Source of the DNA: Phytophthora quininea
Lineage: Eukaryota; Oomycota; Peronosporomycetes; Peronosporales; Peronosporaceae
Assembly: GCA_011947345.1 (NCBI GenBank)
Contig: JAAVTG010000540.1
Span: 186,001-250,000, forward strand
Direction: 5' to 3'
DNA: 64,000 nucleotides
In this document: positions 1-9,200 of the stretch, piece by piece
Position numbering within the stretch: position 1 is the stretch's first letter
How the letters are laid out: every line of letters starts with the position of its first letter
Notes under the pieces: generated by a model
Told to the model about the DNA's origin: nothing
Database searches by the model: none
Seen by the model: the letters and a program-made list of their open reading frames with translations, nothing else
Translations under genes and position numbers: made by a program

Positions 1-79
1 GTAGACTCTGATGACGACGCTGCCAATGTCTACAGCGATGACAACAGCAACAGCGAGCTTCTTTTAGCCTGTGACCATT
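1..79 (+). mobile_element. 3' tail of a pogo-like transposon (DDE_1 transposase C-terminus)
   Basis: The first ~63 bases encode the acidic C-terminal tail of the same pogo-type transposase found complete on the minus strand at 60316-62121 (shared run VDSDDDAANVYSDDNSNSEL). Homology continues into the 3' untranslated stretch to about base 85. One base is missing near position 70 relative to the other copy, so the original stop is out of frame. The rest of this element lies left of the window and, past the inserted Harbinger, at 2019-2069. Confidence 0.8.
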
Positions 80-2018
80 CAATAGTCCTCGAGATCAGAG
101 TTCGAGATTGTGTGGTTGGTCGCGCCGCCTCTGCTCAATCAGCAAGATCGGACCTTAGCATGAGGTCCTATGCTCGAAGGTACTGATAGCACTACGCTAT
201 CACACATCTTTCCAGCCGAGCCTCTGAGTTGAAAAATCGACGTCGTGTTAAAGAAATCCGACGCTATTTGATCAAAGGCAGACAAGTGCCATTGCGAGGA
301 CGGCACATTTCTTAATACTCCTGGCTAAGCTCCGTGTCTGACTCACTATCAAATGCAAGGTTTCCTACGGCCATTCGCGATGCGATAATCCGCCGCTCCC
401 TCCTCTCTCTGGACCTCTTGTTCGACTCGATCCTTCTCTCGCGAGACTCGGACCCTATCGAGTACATTCGTCGCAGGTAGTTCTTGTAGTTTTCGCCGTC
501 GTCGCGACGGAGAGGGTGAGCTCGGACGTTGATGTTTGTCAGCGCGACGCATGCTCTGAAGTACATCTCGTAGCGCTCCTCTTTCCAGCGGAATTTGTCG
601 GCACACATAGCCCATAACGTGATGAGCCTACCAAAGTAATTCTCTACGACGACACGGTCGGAAGAGATGTCTCCATTCACCGCCTCTTGTTGGGGCGTCA
701 GCGGTGTTGAAGGGCGGCGGCGAAAGGGGATGATGGCTCTGTGTGCGTCTGCAAGACCCTGGTATCCTTTGTCGGCCAGGATAGCCCATGTGTCCGGGTA
801 CTCCTCAAGCATGGGGTCACCATCTTCGAGGTTAGCGTCGGGCGGCGCCTTCACCATTGCAGCGAGGTGAAAGTCCTCGTTCTTTCGAAAGATGGTGATA
901 TCAGCAGTAGATCCTCTGTAGTGATGGGAACAGTTTATTGCCATCCCTGTAGGAATCACAGACAGCTCCGTTTTGTAGCCGTGAAGCTTGTGCTTGGCGC
1001 TGTAGTAAGAAGCCCGCTCGCTCTGCGTCCCGCTCGGCATATTAGCCTGCTGGAACGTCACATCCACAGCATTTCGAGCCGCTGGATAGTTTGTAAACGC
1101 ATGTCCAGCGAGGACCACTTTGCGCATAGAGTAGTCGCGCTCAGCATGCTCTACGTAGCGCCTAAACACGTACGGCGATAGCACCTCTAGAAACCGGATG
1201 ATCATCTTGTGGAAGGTTGGTCCCTTCTCCTCAAACGAGCTTGCCAGAAGATCCCAGCTCCCTCCGTTTTTCAAGACGCACAGCGTCATGAACAGGACGT
1301 CGATACCAGAGTGCTTGCACTTATTTCCTGGGCCAACGTTCCACCGCGTAGCCATGTGACCACTTACACGGCTCCACAGAGTGGAGATCTCTGTAGGTGT
1401 GAAGTTACAGAGATTTAAAACGCCTTCGTCCCGAACAGAGTGGCGGTAGTAGTCGAGCCAAGGGTGGGGAGAGTCTTCGTCCCCGTCAGCCTCGGGTAGC
1501 GTCACATGATGGTACCGAGCTCTCTTGCTGACCCTGTCAGCTTGGAGTTCTTGCAACACCAGATAGGATCGCATGGCAGTATCTCGGGCTCCAGCACGGG
1601 CACCTCGAGGTCTTGAACCAGTCGCTGAAGAGGAAGAGCGGTTGCGTCTGGTCTCCGGCGCTGCAGAGGCGGAGGAAGAAGAGCGATTGCGTCGAGTTGA
1701 CGGCGCCGGAGCCGAAGAAGTGGACGCGGGGAGGTCGATCGGGGCATGGGGGCTGGGAGAGTAGGGGATTTCTTCAATGTCTGACTGATTGAACAATGAG
1801 CGCTCGGAAACACCCCGAGCAGGGGATTTCCGAATAGCAGCATGGCCACGCACTATCCGGTCGAATGCGCGACAAACGGGAATTGAGCAAAGGTACCGCT
1901 CACGCCCTACAGGTACGCCTTCGATCAATAGCAGACCGGGTAGGGCGACCACCCTGGTAGGTCACCAAGCAGCACGGTCACTAACCACAATCTCGAGCTC
2001 TGATCTCGAGGACTATTG
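80..2018 (-). mobile_element. Harbinger-type DNA transposon, complete, nested in a pogo element
   Basis: Terminal inverted repeats of about 38 bp are visible: left end 80-117 (starts CAATAGTCCTCGAGATCAG) and right end reading back from 2018 with the same start and few mismatches. It encloses one long minus-strand transposase ORF. It sits in the 3' end of a pogo-like transposon, whose sequence resumes at 2019. I could not define a clean target-site duplication: the outer bases are themselves complementary, and about 60 bp of the pogo 3' region present at 60.24-60.30 kb is absent here. Confidence 0.75.
312..1952 (-). CDS. DDE_4-superfamily (Harbinger/IS5-like) transposase, 546 aa
   Basis: This uninterrupted ORF would catalyse cut-and-paste transposition of the surrounding element. 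The C-terminal half carries the DDE_4 signature: first Asp in AVDVTFQQ, second in ILADKGYQG, and the catalytic Glu in VVVENYFGRL. Between them lies the usual HGYKTELSV..STADITIF stretch of the family. The N-terminal ~120 residues are low-complexity, rich in Ser/Arg/Ala, and probably disordered. The first ~50 codons may not be translated, because later Met codons are available. Both TIRs are near (312 vs 80 and 1952 vs 2018), so the gene fills the element. It is one of the few long ORFs here with no frame break, which suggests recent insertion. Confidence 0.85.
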   Translation of the reverse strand: MVALPGLLLIEGVPVGRERYLCSIPVCRAFDRIVRGHAAIRKSPARGVSERSLFNQSDIEEIPYSPSPHAPIDLPASTSSAPAPSTRRNRSSSSASAAPETRRNRSSSSATGSRPRGARAGARDTAMRSYLVLQELQADRVSKRARYHHVTLPEADGDEDSPHPWLDYYRHSVRDEGVLNLCNFTPTEISTLWSRVSGHMATRWNVGPGNKCKHSGIDVLFMTLCVLKNGGSWDLLASSFEEKGPTFHKMIIRFLEVLSPYVFRRYVEHAERDYSMRKVVLAGHAFTNYPAARNAVDVTFQQANMPSGTQSERASYYSAKHKLHGYKTELSVIPTGMAINCSHHYRGSTADITIFRKNEDFHLAAMVKAPPDANLEDGDPMLEEYPDTWAILADKGYQGLADAHRAIIPFRRRPSTPLTPQQEAVNGDISSDRVVVENYFGRLITLWAMCADKFRWKEERYEMYFRACVALTNINVRAHPLRRDDGENYKNYLRRMYSIGSESRERRIESNKRSRERRERRIIASRMAVGNLAFDSESDTELSQEY

Positions 2019-2069
2019 CCCTGTCCTGATGTGCACATCTAGTGACGCTTTTGACAGGAAGAATACGGT
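2019..2069 (+). mobile_element. Outer 3' end and TIR of the interrupted pogo-like element
   Basis: Bases 2019-2069 match, reverse-complemented, the 60190-60245 end of the complete pogo element with a few substitutions. They end in the same GAATACGG terminus followed by TA, the expected Tc1/mariner/pogo target duplication. This is the continuation of the tail at 1-79. Confidence 0.75.
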
Positions 2070-2165
2070 ACTACACAACAACTAGGTTTTGTCAATACAC
2101 GACAACTACATAAATAGGTCTTTTGAAGCTACATTGTTTGTCGAGATGCCACTTCGACATAGACG

Positions 2166-3467
2166 ATGGCGGACCAGCAGCTTCTGGACGACGTCAGCAG
2201 CTTCCTAACGCTCGAGCAGGCCGGACTGCAGCTGGAGGAGATGGACACGGAGGCGCTGCTGCAGTCGCTGCAGTCGCTGCAGTCTCTTCCCAATATCGAG
2301 CTTGCGGGGAATAGTCCCGTAAGTAGAAAAGAGGACGAAAAGAGGAGCAAACAGGAGTTGGCCAAGCTCAAGGCCGGCCAGCGGCGAGACGCCTACAGAC
2401 GCAGACTCAAGGCGGAGTGGGCCAGTTTACGCCAGCAGGACCGAGAATTGACTCTGAAGTTGGAGCAACTACAACAGGCCAAGAAGGCCAGCGAGTCGGA
2501 GCCCAAAAGTGGGCCCCAAGACTCTGTAGGCCTCGCAGCGTGGCGAGCAATTGCGTTGCGGCAATATGATAGAAGACTGGAGGCCGAGGCGGTCCAGAAG
2601 AGACTGCAGAGCGCAGTGAACAGTCGAGCGGTGATGATCCAGGACCTGGAGGACGTGCTCAAGAAAAGAGCTCGGGGCTTGGAGAATTTAGACGAAGACG
2701 GCGCTCAAGTGCCAGAGAAGAAGGCGAGACTGGGGACTAGAGATACAGTACTCTACAAAACCTACTTTGACAGCCTAGATCTGTTGTACACCAAGTTGGA
2801 TGACGTGTTCTGAGAAGTGGGCACGACGCCAACGCCCGGAGGGATCATCCGTGACGAGCCCAAACGGAAGGTGGATGGAGAGACGGAGTACTTCGAGACG
2901 ATCGGGGTGGGGAGAGTTCCGTTCAACTACAAGAGAACGTGTGATGCTGTGTGGGAATTGGCGTTGGTTCCTCATCGACAGGAAGGTCGACGGGTTTACG
3001 ACGGCTTGCCAGACCCCGAGAACTCGTCGGCCATACAGTTCAATGCCCCACTTCGCTACGAGAACAGCGAAGTTTTCCCAAGGAAGGTGCATCATGTGGT
3101 AAGGAGGTACGTCGAACAGAATCGTGTCGTTATCTTGTGGCGAGCTCTGTGTGAGCCAAGTGGCGATACGCCTGGGCTGACTTCTGACGAGACGGGTTGG
3201 TGCGTCGTGCATGCTCCGCCCACTGACTCTGAAAATGCGGCCATGACGCTTGTGCAAGCGTGCATCCGTATAGTGCCCATGCACTTTCAAAACGGCAGCA
3301 CGGAAAAGGCGACAAAGGACCAGTATATGACGCTGATGGTTGCGTCAGAGCAGGAAGACTACCAAGAAATCGAGCGAATGATGGAGCGACTCATACTGGA
3401 CGATGCACTGGCGACAGACGGCTTGGCGATTGATGAGCTTGGAAACTTGTGTTCCAACACAGAGTGA
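2166..3467 (+). CDS. M96-like coiled-coil/START-like protein, split by one in-frame TGA
   Basis: The 434-codon reading frame is open throughout except for TGA at 2811-2813. It encodes an N-terminal ~65-residue acidic segment, then a basic coiled coil resembling a degenerate bZIP (YRRRLKAEWASLRQQ near residue 80, WRAIALRQYDRRLEAEAVQ near 130), then a C-terminal START-like region (VRRYVEQNRVVILWRALCE, then TGWCVVHAP). Upstream and downstream halves share one frame. In paralogues at 4.9, 6.9 and 8.2 kb the equivalent codon is a sense codon following VF or its equivalent. Function is unknown. I recall the family name 'M96 mating-specific protein' for such proteins but cannot verify it here. It is either a pseudogene by one nonsense mutation or a read-through/sequence-error case. 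Confidence 0.7.
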
Positions 3468-3511
3468 CCAATACAATCTTGTATTAGTGCTGTGGTCTTG
3501 ACTCGGTGGCT

Positions 3512-3620
3512 CAGAAAGAAAAGGATCGAAGGACCAATACGTCGCGAGACTGGGCAGGAAGTCGAGCGAATGCTGGAGCGAGTCGTGCTGGAAGACGAGT
3601 TTGATGGTGATAAAGTCTGA
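3512..3620 (+). pseudogene. Short 3'-end remnant of an M96-like gene
   Basis: Just downstream of the M96-like gene, bases 3533-3620 encode KDQY then, one frame over, QEVERMLERVVLEDE and a stop. This parallels KDQYMTL...QEIERMMERLILDDA at the end of the gene before it, with an internal deletion. It appears to be a truncated tandem duplicate of the gene's 3' end. No function is expected. Confidence 0.65.
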
Positions 3621-4321
3621 CATAAACCAACTTGTTTAAGGGGATCATTAAGAAGTGGATGCACTCGTGTAAATAGTTTTGGGAGTACGGTCTGTACGGT
3701 AGCTCTTCCATGTGAGTTTTCCAGAGCTTGAAATGGTGCACTGCATCCCTCGATGGCATCGGTAAAAGCGTCCGACTACATGTGGTGTGAATAAGAAAGA
3801 AACACTCGTGACTAAACAAAAAAGCGTATGTAAACCAAATACCGTAGAGCAGATCACTGCTCTGAAAACAGAAGGCGCGCCACTTTCTGAATCCCGATGT
3901 CGACGGCATTGGGAAAGTGGTCTGACGGCCTCTGTGCGACAGCGACACATATTGCGGCGGCTCGTGGAGGTGGAGATTTCCATCGTAATTGCTGATCGAC
4001 GACATTTTGTAGATTTCATGACTCAGATGACGAGGCAGATCTTCGTCATCATAAATGGACATTGAACGCACTCGCGTTTCTTAGCTTTCTATATAAATTT
4101 CATGCTAGGGCTAGACCATTTAGTGTCGAACAAGTTGGAGGAGCAAATGCGAATGCCGCCAAACAAGATAAGATAAGAAACAAACATCATTTCTGGAAAA
4201 CTATTCGGCTTAACCCTAGCCTTATTGAAAACCTCATGCTTACTCATGGGATCCGCTGACTCACACATCACAGCACCGTATCTGCGGTCCGAATTCATTT
4301 TGCTTTGAACTTGGACCGACA
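3621..4321. other. No recognisable gene
   Basis: The stretch between two M96-like copies has only short overlapping ORFs without family resemblance. It presumably includes the promoter of the copy that begins at 4322. Confidence 0.5.
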
Positions 4322-5532
4322 ATGGCCACCAATGCGGCCTTCCTGGATGAAGTAACTGAATTCCTCGAGACGGAAGCTCTCTGTGGAGTGTCGACCCCAA
4401 GGTCGCAGCAAAGTGCATCCAAGCCACGTCGTCTTCGGTGACTCCCTCGACACATTACGGAGCAGTCGTCACTCTGACAAAGGGAACCACCACGTCGACC
4501 GTCGGGAAAAGTATCGTCAAAAGATTAAGAGCGAACGGAAAGAGCTCGAAAAGAGCAGCGGCAGCTATTTATGACGCTGGAACGACTGAAGCAGGAAAAG
4601 CAGGCGAGGACGACCACCCCTCGCACAGATTTGGCCCTCTCGGGAACGCTTTGGCGCGATGTGGCACTTCGCCAGCGAGAGAAGCGAGAACAGGCGGAAA
4701 ATGAGGAAAAGAGACTGATGATGGTCACAATTCGCAGGTCGCTTACCTTAAAAGCCTCAGCGAAGTTTTCCAGAACTCATTGAAGAGATCGGATGCTGCT
4801 GTCCACGGAATCGACGAGTCCAAGTGGCTGCGGATGAAATCCTCTGATATAGACGTGTTTAAACAGTTTATGGAAGAGATCGACGCAGACTACGCGAGGA
4901 CCGACGACGTGTTTGAAAATTCCGGACTGGCGTCCATGTCGGAAGGCGTGGCGTTTTCGGAGCACCAACGCATGGGAGATGGAGCGACCGAGTACTTCCA
5001 GTATCGGATCAAACTCCGCTACCCGTTTGCTTTCGAGCAAACGTGTCGCTACATGTGGAGATTGTCAACGCTGCCTCATCGACAGCAAGATCGACAAGTG
5101 TACGAGGATATTCCTGACCCGACCAACACGATCGCTTTCACGTTTCGGTACTCTCAAACTTTGACTGGGGGTTCGACTGCTTCCATCTTGAAGCGCCTCG
5201 TAGCGCGACGGTTTGTGGGGGACAATCGGATGGTAATCATGTGGAAAATCTTCGCTGAGGGTGAAGGAATATTCAGCGGAATGGACCGCGTCGAGACGAG
5301 CTGGACGAGTATTCGTCCGTCCGACGACAAGCCAGACACGGAGACGGTACTGGAAATCTGCTTTCTTCAAGTTCCTGTTACGTTTTGCACCCTAAATCTG
5401 GGACCTCAAGCTGTTGATCAATTCCGCGAGATGCTGCAAGGAGAACTCCAAGATGACGAGGCAGAGATCACGACTGCGATGGAAAAACTCTTTATCACGG
5501 ACGCGCTCAACAATGCTGTCAAACAGGAATAA
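4322..5532 (+). pseudogene. M96-like gene with several frame breaks
   Basis: It begins with ATG in MATNAAFLDEVTEFLETE, almost the same start as the copy at 6375. The family order follows: REKYRQKIKSERKELEK (basic coiled coil), LWRDVALRQREKREQAE, then from about 4750 an unbroken 255-codon C-terminal half with DESKWLRMKSSDIDVFKQF, ARTDDVFENSGL and ARRFVGDNRMVIMWKIF (START-like). The first half needs at least three frame changes (around 4430, 4560 and 4733), the last two of which fit a missing single base. The C-terminal half is well conserved, so decay is either recent or partly due to base-calling error. Confidence 0.75.
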
Positions 5533-5589
5533 ATGGCATGTTTAGAGCCGTAAGTTATTGTAACAAGACTGCGTCATTTGTTCCTGCCA

Positions 5590-5940
5590 ATTTCTTGCGG
5601 CGTTTCGTGAGTCAGGAACTTGTTCGTTGCCCCAGCTCTTTCAGTTGAACGTCACCCAGAAACATTTCTTGGAATTACTTCACTGGCAATTTGCGTTTGT
5701 TTCTTGCATCCATAGACTTGGCGCAGGCGATCTCCACGACCACGTGTTCTGTAAACCGGTTGCCCAATCGGCCTTGTGCCCACAGAAGAACTCGCGAGGA
5801 ATTACTCCCAACTCAGTGCAGTCAAGAGCTCATCCAAGACGGGGTTTGGACAGATTCCCAAACTTTCACGCAAAGCTTATCCGACAGATCGGACGCTACT
5901 GCTGTGGTTGCGCCGATGCAACCGTGTAAAGAGGTTTATA
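5590..5940 (-). pseudogene. Inverted 3' remnant of an M96-like gene
   Basis: On the minus strand this stretch encodes a degenerate copy of the family C-terminus: LPVK, a stop, then FQEMFLGDVQLKEL. This parallels LPVDQFQEMILSEVKLDE at the end of the 6375-7516 gene. Preceding residues match only loosely and contain stops. It is an inverted fragment between two plus-strand paralogues. Confidence 0.6.
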
Positions 5941-6374
5941 CATATAACGTGTTTCCTTCTTCTTGGTGTTAGTCACCATGATGCGGTGGACCGACTGCAG
6001 TAGAATTGGACAAGTTGTTGTACCTGTACCATTATATCGTCGTTTTCCATGTCAATACAGCGAAATGGGGCACAGTCGCGTCGTATTGTTGTGAGTTGGC
6101 GAGGCCGGCTCGAGAATGGAGCTGGACGGAGCCCCCATGGGAGTGGTGTGGTGGGTTCGCTTGTGCTGCTTGAAGAAAACTTCAAAATGACTCACTGTCG
6201 CTTCGACTCCAACGCTACATCCCAGGTATAACAATACTTCGTTGTGGCTTCTTGTCGGGGGACGACACTCCAAGTTTGATGACATCACCTTCCAAACCTG
6301 GAAGTAGGTGACCATCCCCTTCCTCTATCTTCGGGATAGGACAACCCCATCATCATTCTGACTTTTGCGCCGCA

Positions 6375-7516
6375 ATGGCGACCGAGGCCGCGTTCCTGGA
6401 CGAGGTGGCGGCCTTCCTGGAGTCGGAATACTTCCCTTCACCAAGAAAGTCTATTAGCAATGACCAGTCTAAGTCAATGGAAGGAATGGAGCGACGAAAG
6501 AAGTACCGTCAACGTCTCAAGAACGAACGCGAGGAGCTTCGGCAGGCGACCAAGAAGTTGGCTCGAAAGCTAGACGAAATTCGGGCGGAAAAGGAAGGCC
6601 GGAAGACCAAGGCTCGGACCAATGTCTCTCTCTCGTACTCGTTCTGGAGAGACGTAGCACTTCGACAGCGTGAGCTTCGACAACAGTCTGAAGCGCAGCA
6701 GAAAAACTTTTCGTGGCCGTCACCTCTCAAGCCGCGTACGTCGAACACCTCAGTGGGGCATTCCGTGAGCAACGTCAGCAGAAAGCGATTTCATCGCTGG
6801 ACGAAGAGCAGATCGGCGAGTCCAAGTGGATTCAACTCAAGGCCTCAGACACGGCCGTGTTTGACATTTATGTGGACGAGATCGATGCTAGTTACGCTCG
6901 AGTCGACCAAGTGTTCGAGGAATGCAAGATGGAGTCGCGACCTCAGCAAGTCTTTTACTGGATCCATCGACGCGAGGAAGACGACGAGGTCGAGTACTTC
7001 CAACATATTAACAAGATTCTCCACCCCTTCAGTTTCGAGGACACCAGTCGAGCGATGTGGAAGTTTGCCAAGTTACCTCATCGACTGCAGGACCGCGAAG
7101 TGTATCAGGCCACAACTAACACAATTGCGCTGAAGTTCCGTCAGACTCGAACGCTGAATTGCGGGTCGGTTGTGTCAATTGTGAAGCGCGTGGTGTGTCG
7201 CCGCTACGTGGAAGCTGCTCGCCACGTTTTCGTGTGGAAGAGTTTCACTGAGGGCGAAGGCATTTTCACGGGTATGGACACGACTGAGACGAGCTGGATC
7301 ACGATCCGGGCGTCCGAGGATTCGCAATCGGAAGCGATTATGGAAGTCTGTTCTCGTCAAGTGCCAGTGCCGTTCGCCTCGACAAAGCATTTCAATTTGC
7401 CAGTCGATCAGTTCCAAGAAATGATACTGAGCGAGGTCAAACTGGACGAGGTGGAAGTCACCAAGTCCATGAAGACGCTCTTGCTCCACGACACGCTTAA
7501 AGACCTTGCCATTTAA
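6375..7516 (+). CDS. M96-like coiled-coil/START-like protein, one frame break
   Basis: The start is ATG in MATEAAFLDEVAAFLESE. Segments in order are a short acidic leader, a basic coiled coil (KYRQRLKNEREELRQATKK, ~residues 40-60), the FWRDVALRQRELRQQ helix, then after a frame change SKWIQLKASDTAVFDIYVD, ARVDQVFEECKM, CRRYVEAARHVFVWKSF and the C-terminal LPVDQFQEMILSEVK. The frame break lies at 6700-6712 in a run reading AAAAACTTTT and is explained by one missing base. No other stop interrupts ~380 codons. The C-terminal half resembles START-type lipid-binding folds. No function is known to me. Confidence 0.75.
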
Positions 7517-7568
7517 TGGCCAACAACAGAAACAATTACACATATACATGTAGCATTCATATTTTGTT

Positions 7569-8887
7569 TTAGACGTTGACTGTTTGACGGTCTTCCAGCA
7601 GCATCTGCTCCATTTGCTGAGCCAGCGTGAGCGTATGCGGTTGAGCAGAGCGCATCATAAACTCTGCATATTTGTTCATCTCTGGAGCGGTGATCGTTTC
7701 CGTGGGGTTTAAAAACATCGGAACATTGTGCTCGCACGTCCTCACATCCGTTCCAGTCGACGCAGCTCGCAAGACAGTCCAGCCAGTATTGTTGAAATAG
7801 ATCCCGGCATATTTTCCGTCACTCTGGAAGAGGCCTCGCCACACCAACACGGTGCGATTTGGCTCAACATACCGCCGTATCACAATGACCAACGAGAAAG
7901 GAACCATCTCGCCGGACTCGCAAAAGAAGGCTGTCATGGACTTGACGGCGATTGTGTTTTTGGATCGTCCACTGCTTCATGAAGACCTCCGCTCGGGTTT
8001 TGACGAAAAACGTGACGTATACTCTCGAACATGACGTCGGCTGTCTTTGGGTATCTGCTAGGCAGAACGAACGCGGTCGTACTTTCAAAGAAGGTGATCC
8101 CTCTCATAGTATCCCACTTGCGCTTCGGCACATAGTAGTTCGTGTTGGTTGGTGTAGGTTCTGCTAGCCCACTTTGATGCAACATCTCGTCGGTTCGAGC
8201 GTACGCCGCATCCATCTCCAGCATGAAGTTCTCGTACATCTCAAAGTCGCCAGGAAGCCACTCGTGCTTCGGTACGCTCTTGTTCGTTGAACTCGCGAAT
8301 TGTCGCCACGATTCGAGTAAGTTCTGCATGACTGCCGCTCGGTGTTCAATTGCCAGTCGGAGGTTGCGCTGTTCGCCTTCGACTTGCAGTCGTGCAGTCA
8401 ACTCTTTCGACGCCATCGCTTGCCAGTGCACGTTGCCGACTCCATGGACTCGAGAGTTCTTCAAAGCCACAAGCTGCACACTCAGCTGCGTGTTCTGCAG
8501 CCTCAACGTCTGCCACTCGGCTTTCACGCGTTCTCGATGGCGATTACGTCGCTTAGTCGCTTTGGCCCGCTTGACGGCCAACTTGAACGCTGCGTCGGCT
8601 GATTTGTCGACTGGGCGCTTGTCGACTGCACAAAGAGCTTGGAGGCTGCCAAAATGGTTGGTGCTGGTCTCCAACGGCTCCTTGTACTCGTTGAGGACGT
8701 CAAGCAGCGCTCGTTGCTCGAGTTCGTTCAGGTTGAACGTCGTGGGGAGGCTTTCTCGGCTTGGATGGTCGTCAGAAGTTGGGAGTTGCTTCCTGGACGT
8801 TGGGGAAGTCGATACGGAGGTGGAATGGGGCTGCAAGTCCCACAGAAGTTGGTCGAAGCCCACCACGGAGTCGAGGTCGTGAGTCAT
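7569..8887 (-). CDS. M96-like coiled-coil/START-like protein, one frame break
   Basis: It reads from ATG at 8887 (MTHDLDSVVGFDQLLWDLQ). The N-terminus is rich in Ser/Thr, then ELEQRALLDVLNEYKEPLE, a strongly basic coiled coil (KRRNRHRERVKAEWQTLRL, bZIP-like without a clear Asn-Ala-Ala-Arg signature), HWQAMASKELTARLQ, ARTDEMLHQSGLAEP and the START-like C-terminus RRYVEPNRTVLVWRGLF. At about 7950 an A5 run needs one more A to keep DDPKNTIAVK in frame with the remaining 123 codons. A partial second copy of the 5' half lies at 18335-21505. It is convergent with the 6375-7516 gene (stops ~50 bp apart). Confidence 0.78.
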
Positions 8888-9200
8888 CCTGCGTAAGACT
8901 CGGAATGACCGGGAGATAACGTGGACGACGAGAGAGCCCGTGACAAATCACTCGCCAGTTCTTTTCGTGCCCATGTGGCTGGACCAATGGCACGCAAAAG
9001 TGATGGCGCAGATCACCAACGCGGACAATGTTTAGTCACACTTCAAGGCATATGAACGGCCTTGTCCAAGACACATGGCCCTGAGGTAAAAGTGCTTCCG
9101 TACGTTTGATGAGTCCAAGCGTCGGACTCCGATGAGTGTCTGTATTTTTCCACAAATTCCGTCGTAGTAATTCACGATCTTTCGGACGGTCTCAGCTAAG
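8888..9200. other. Divergent intergenic region
   Basis: The 313 bp separate the M96-like gene (minus) from the TMTC-like gene (plus), so they should hold both promoters. About 50 bp next to the M96-like start are conserved at 18335-18380, which suggests retained 5' untranslated or promoter sequence. No other element is recognised. Confidence 0.4.
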
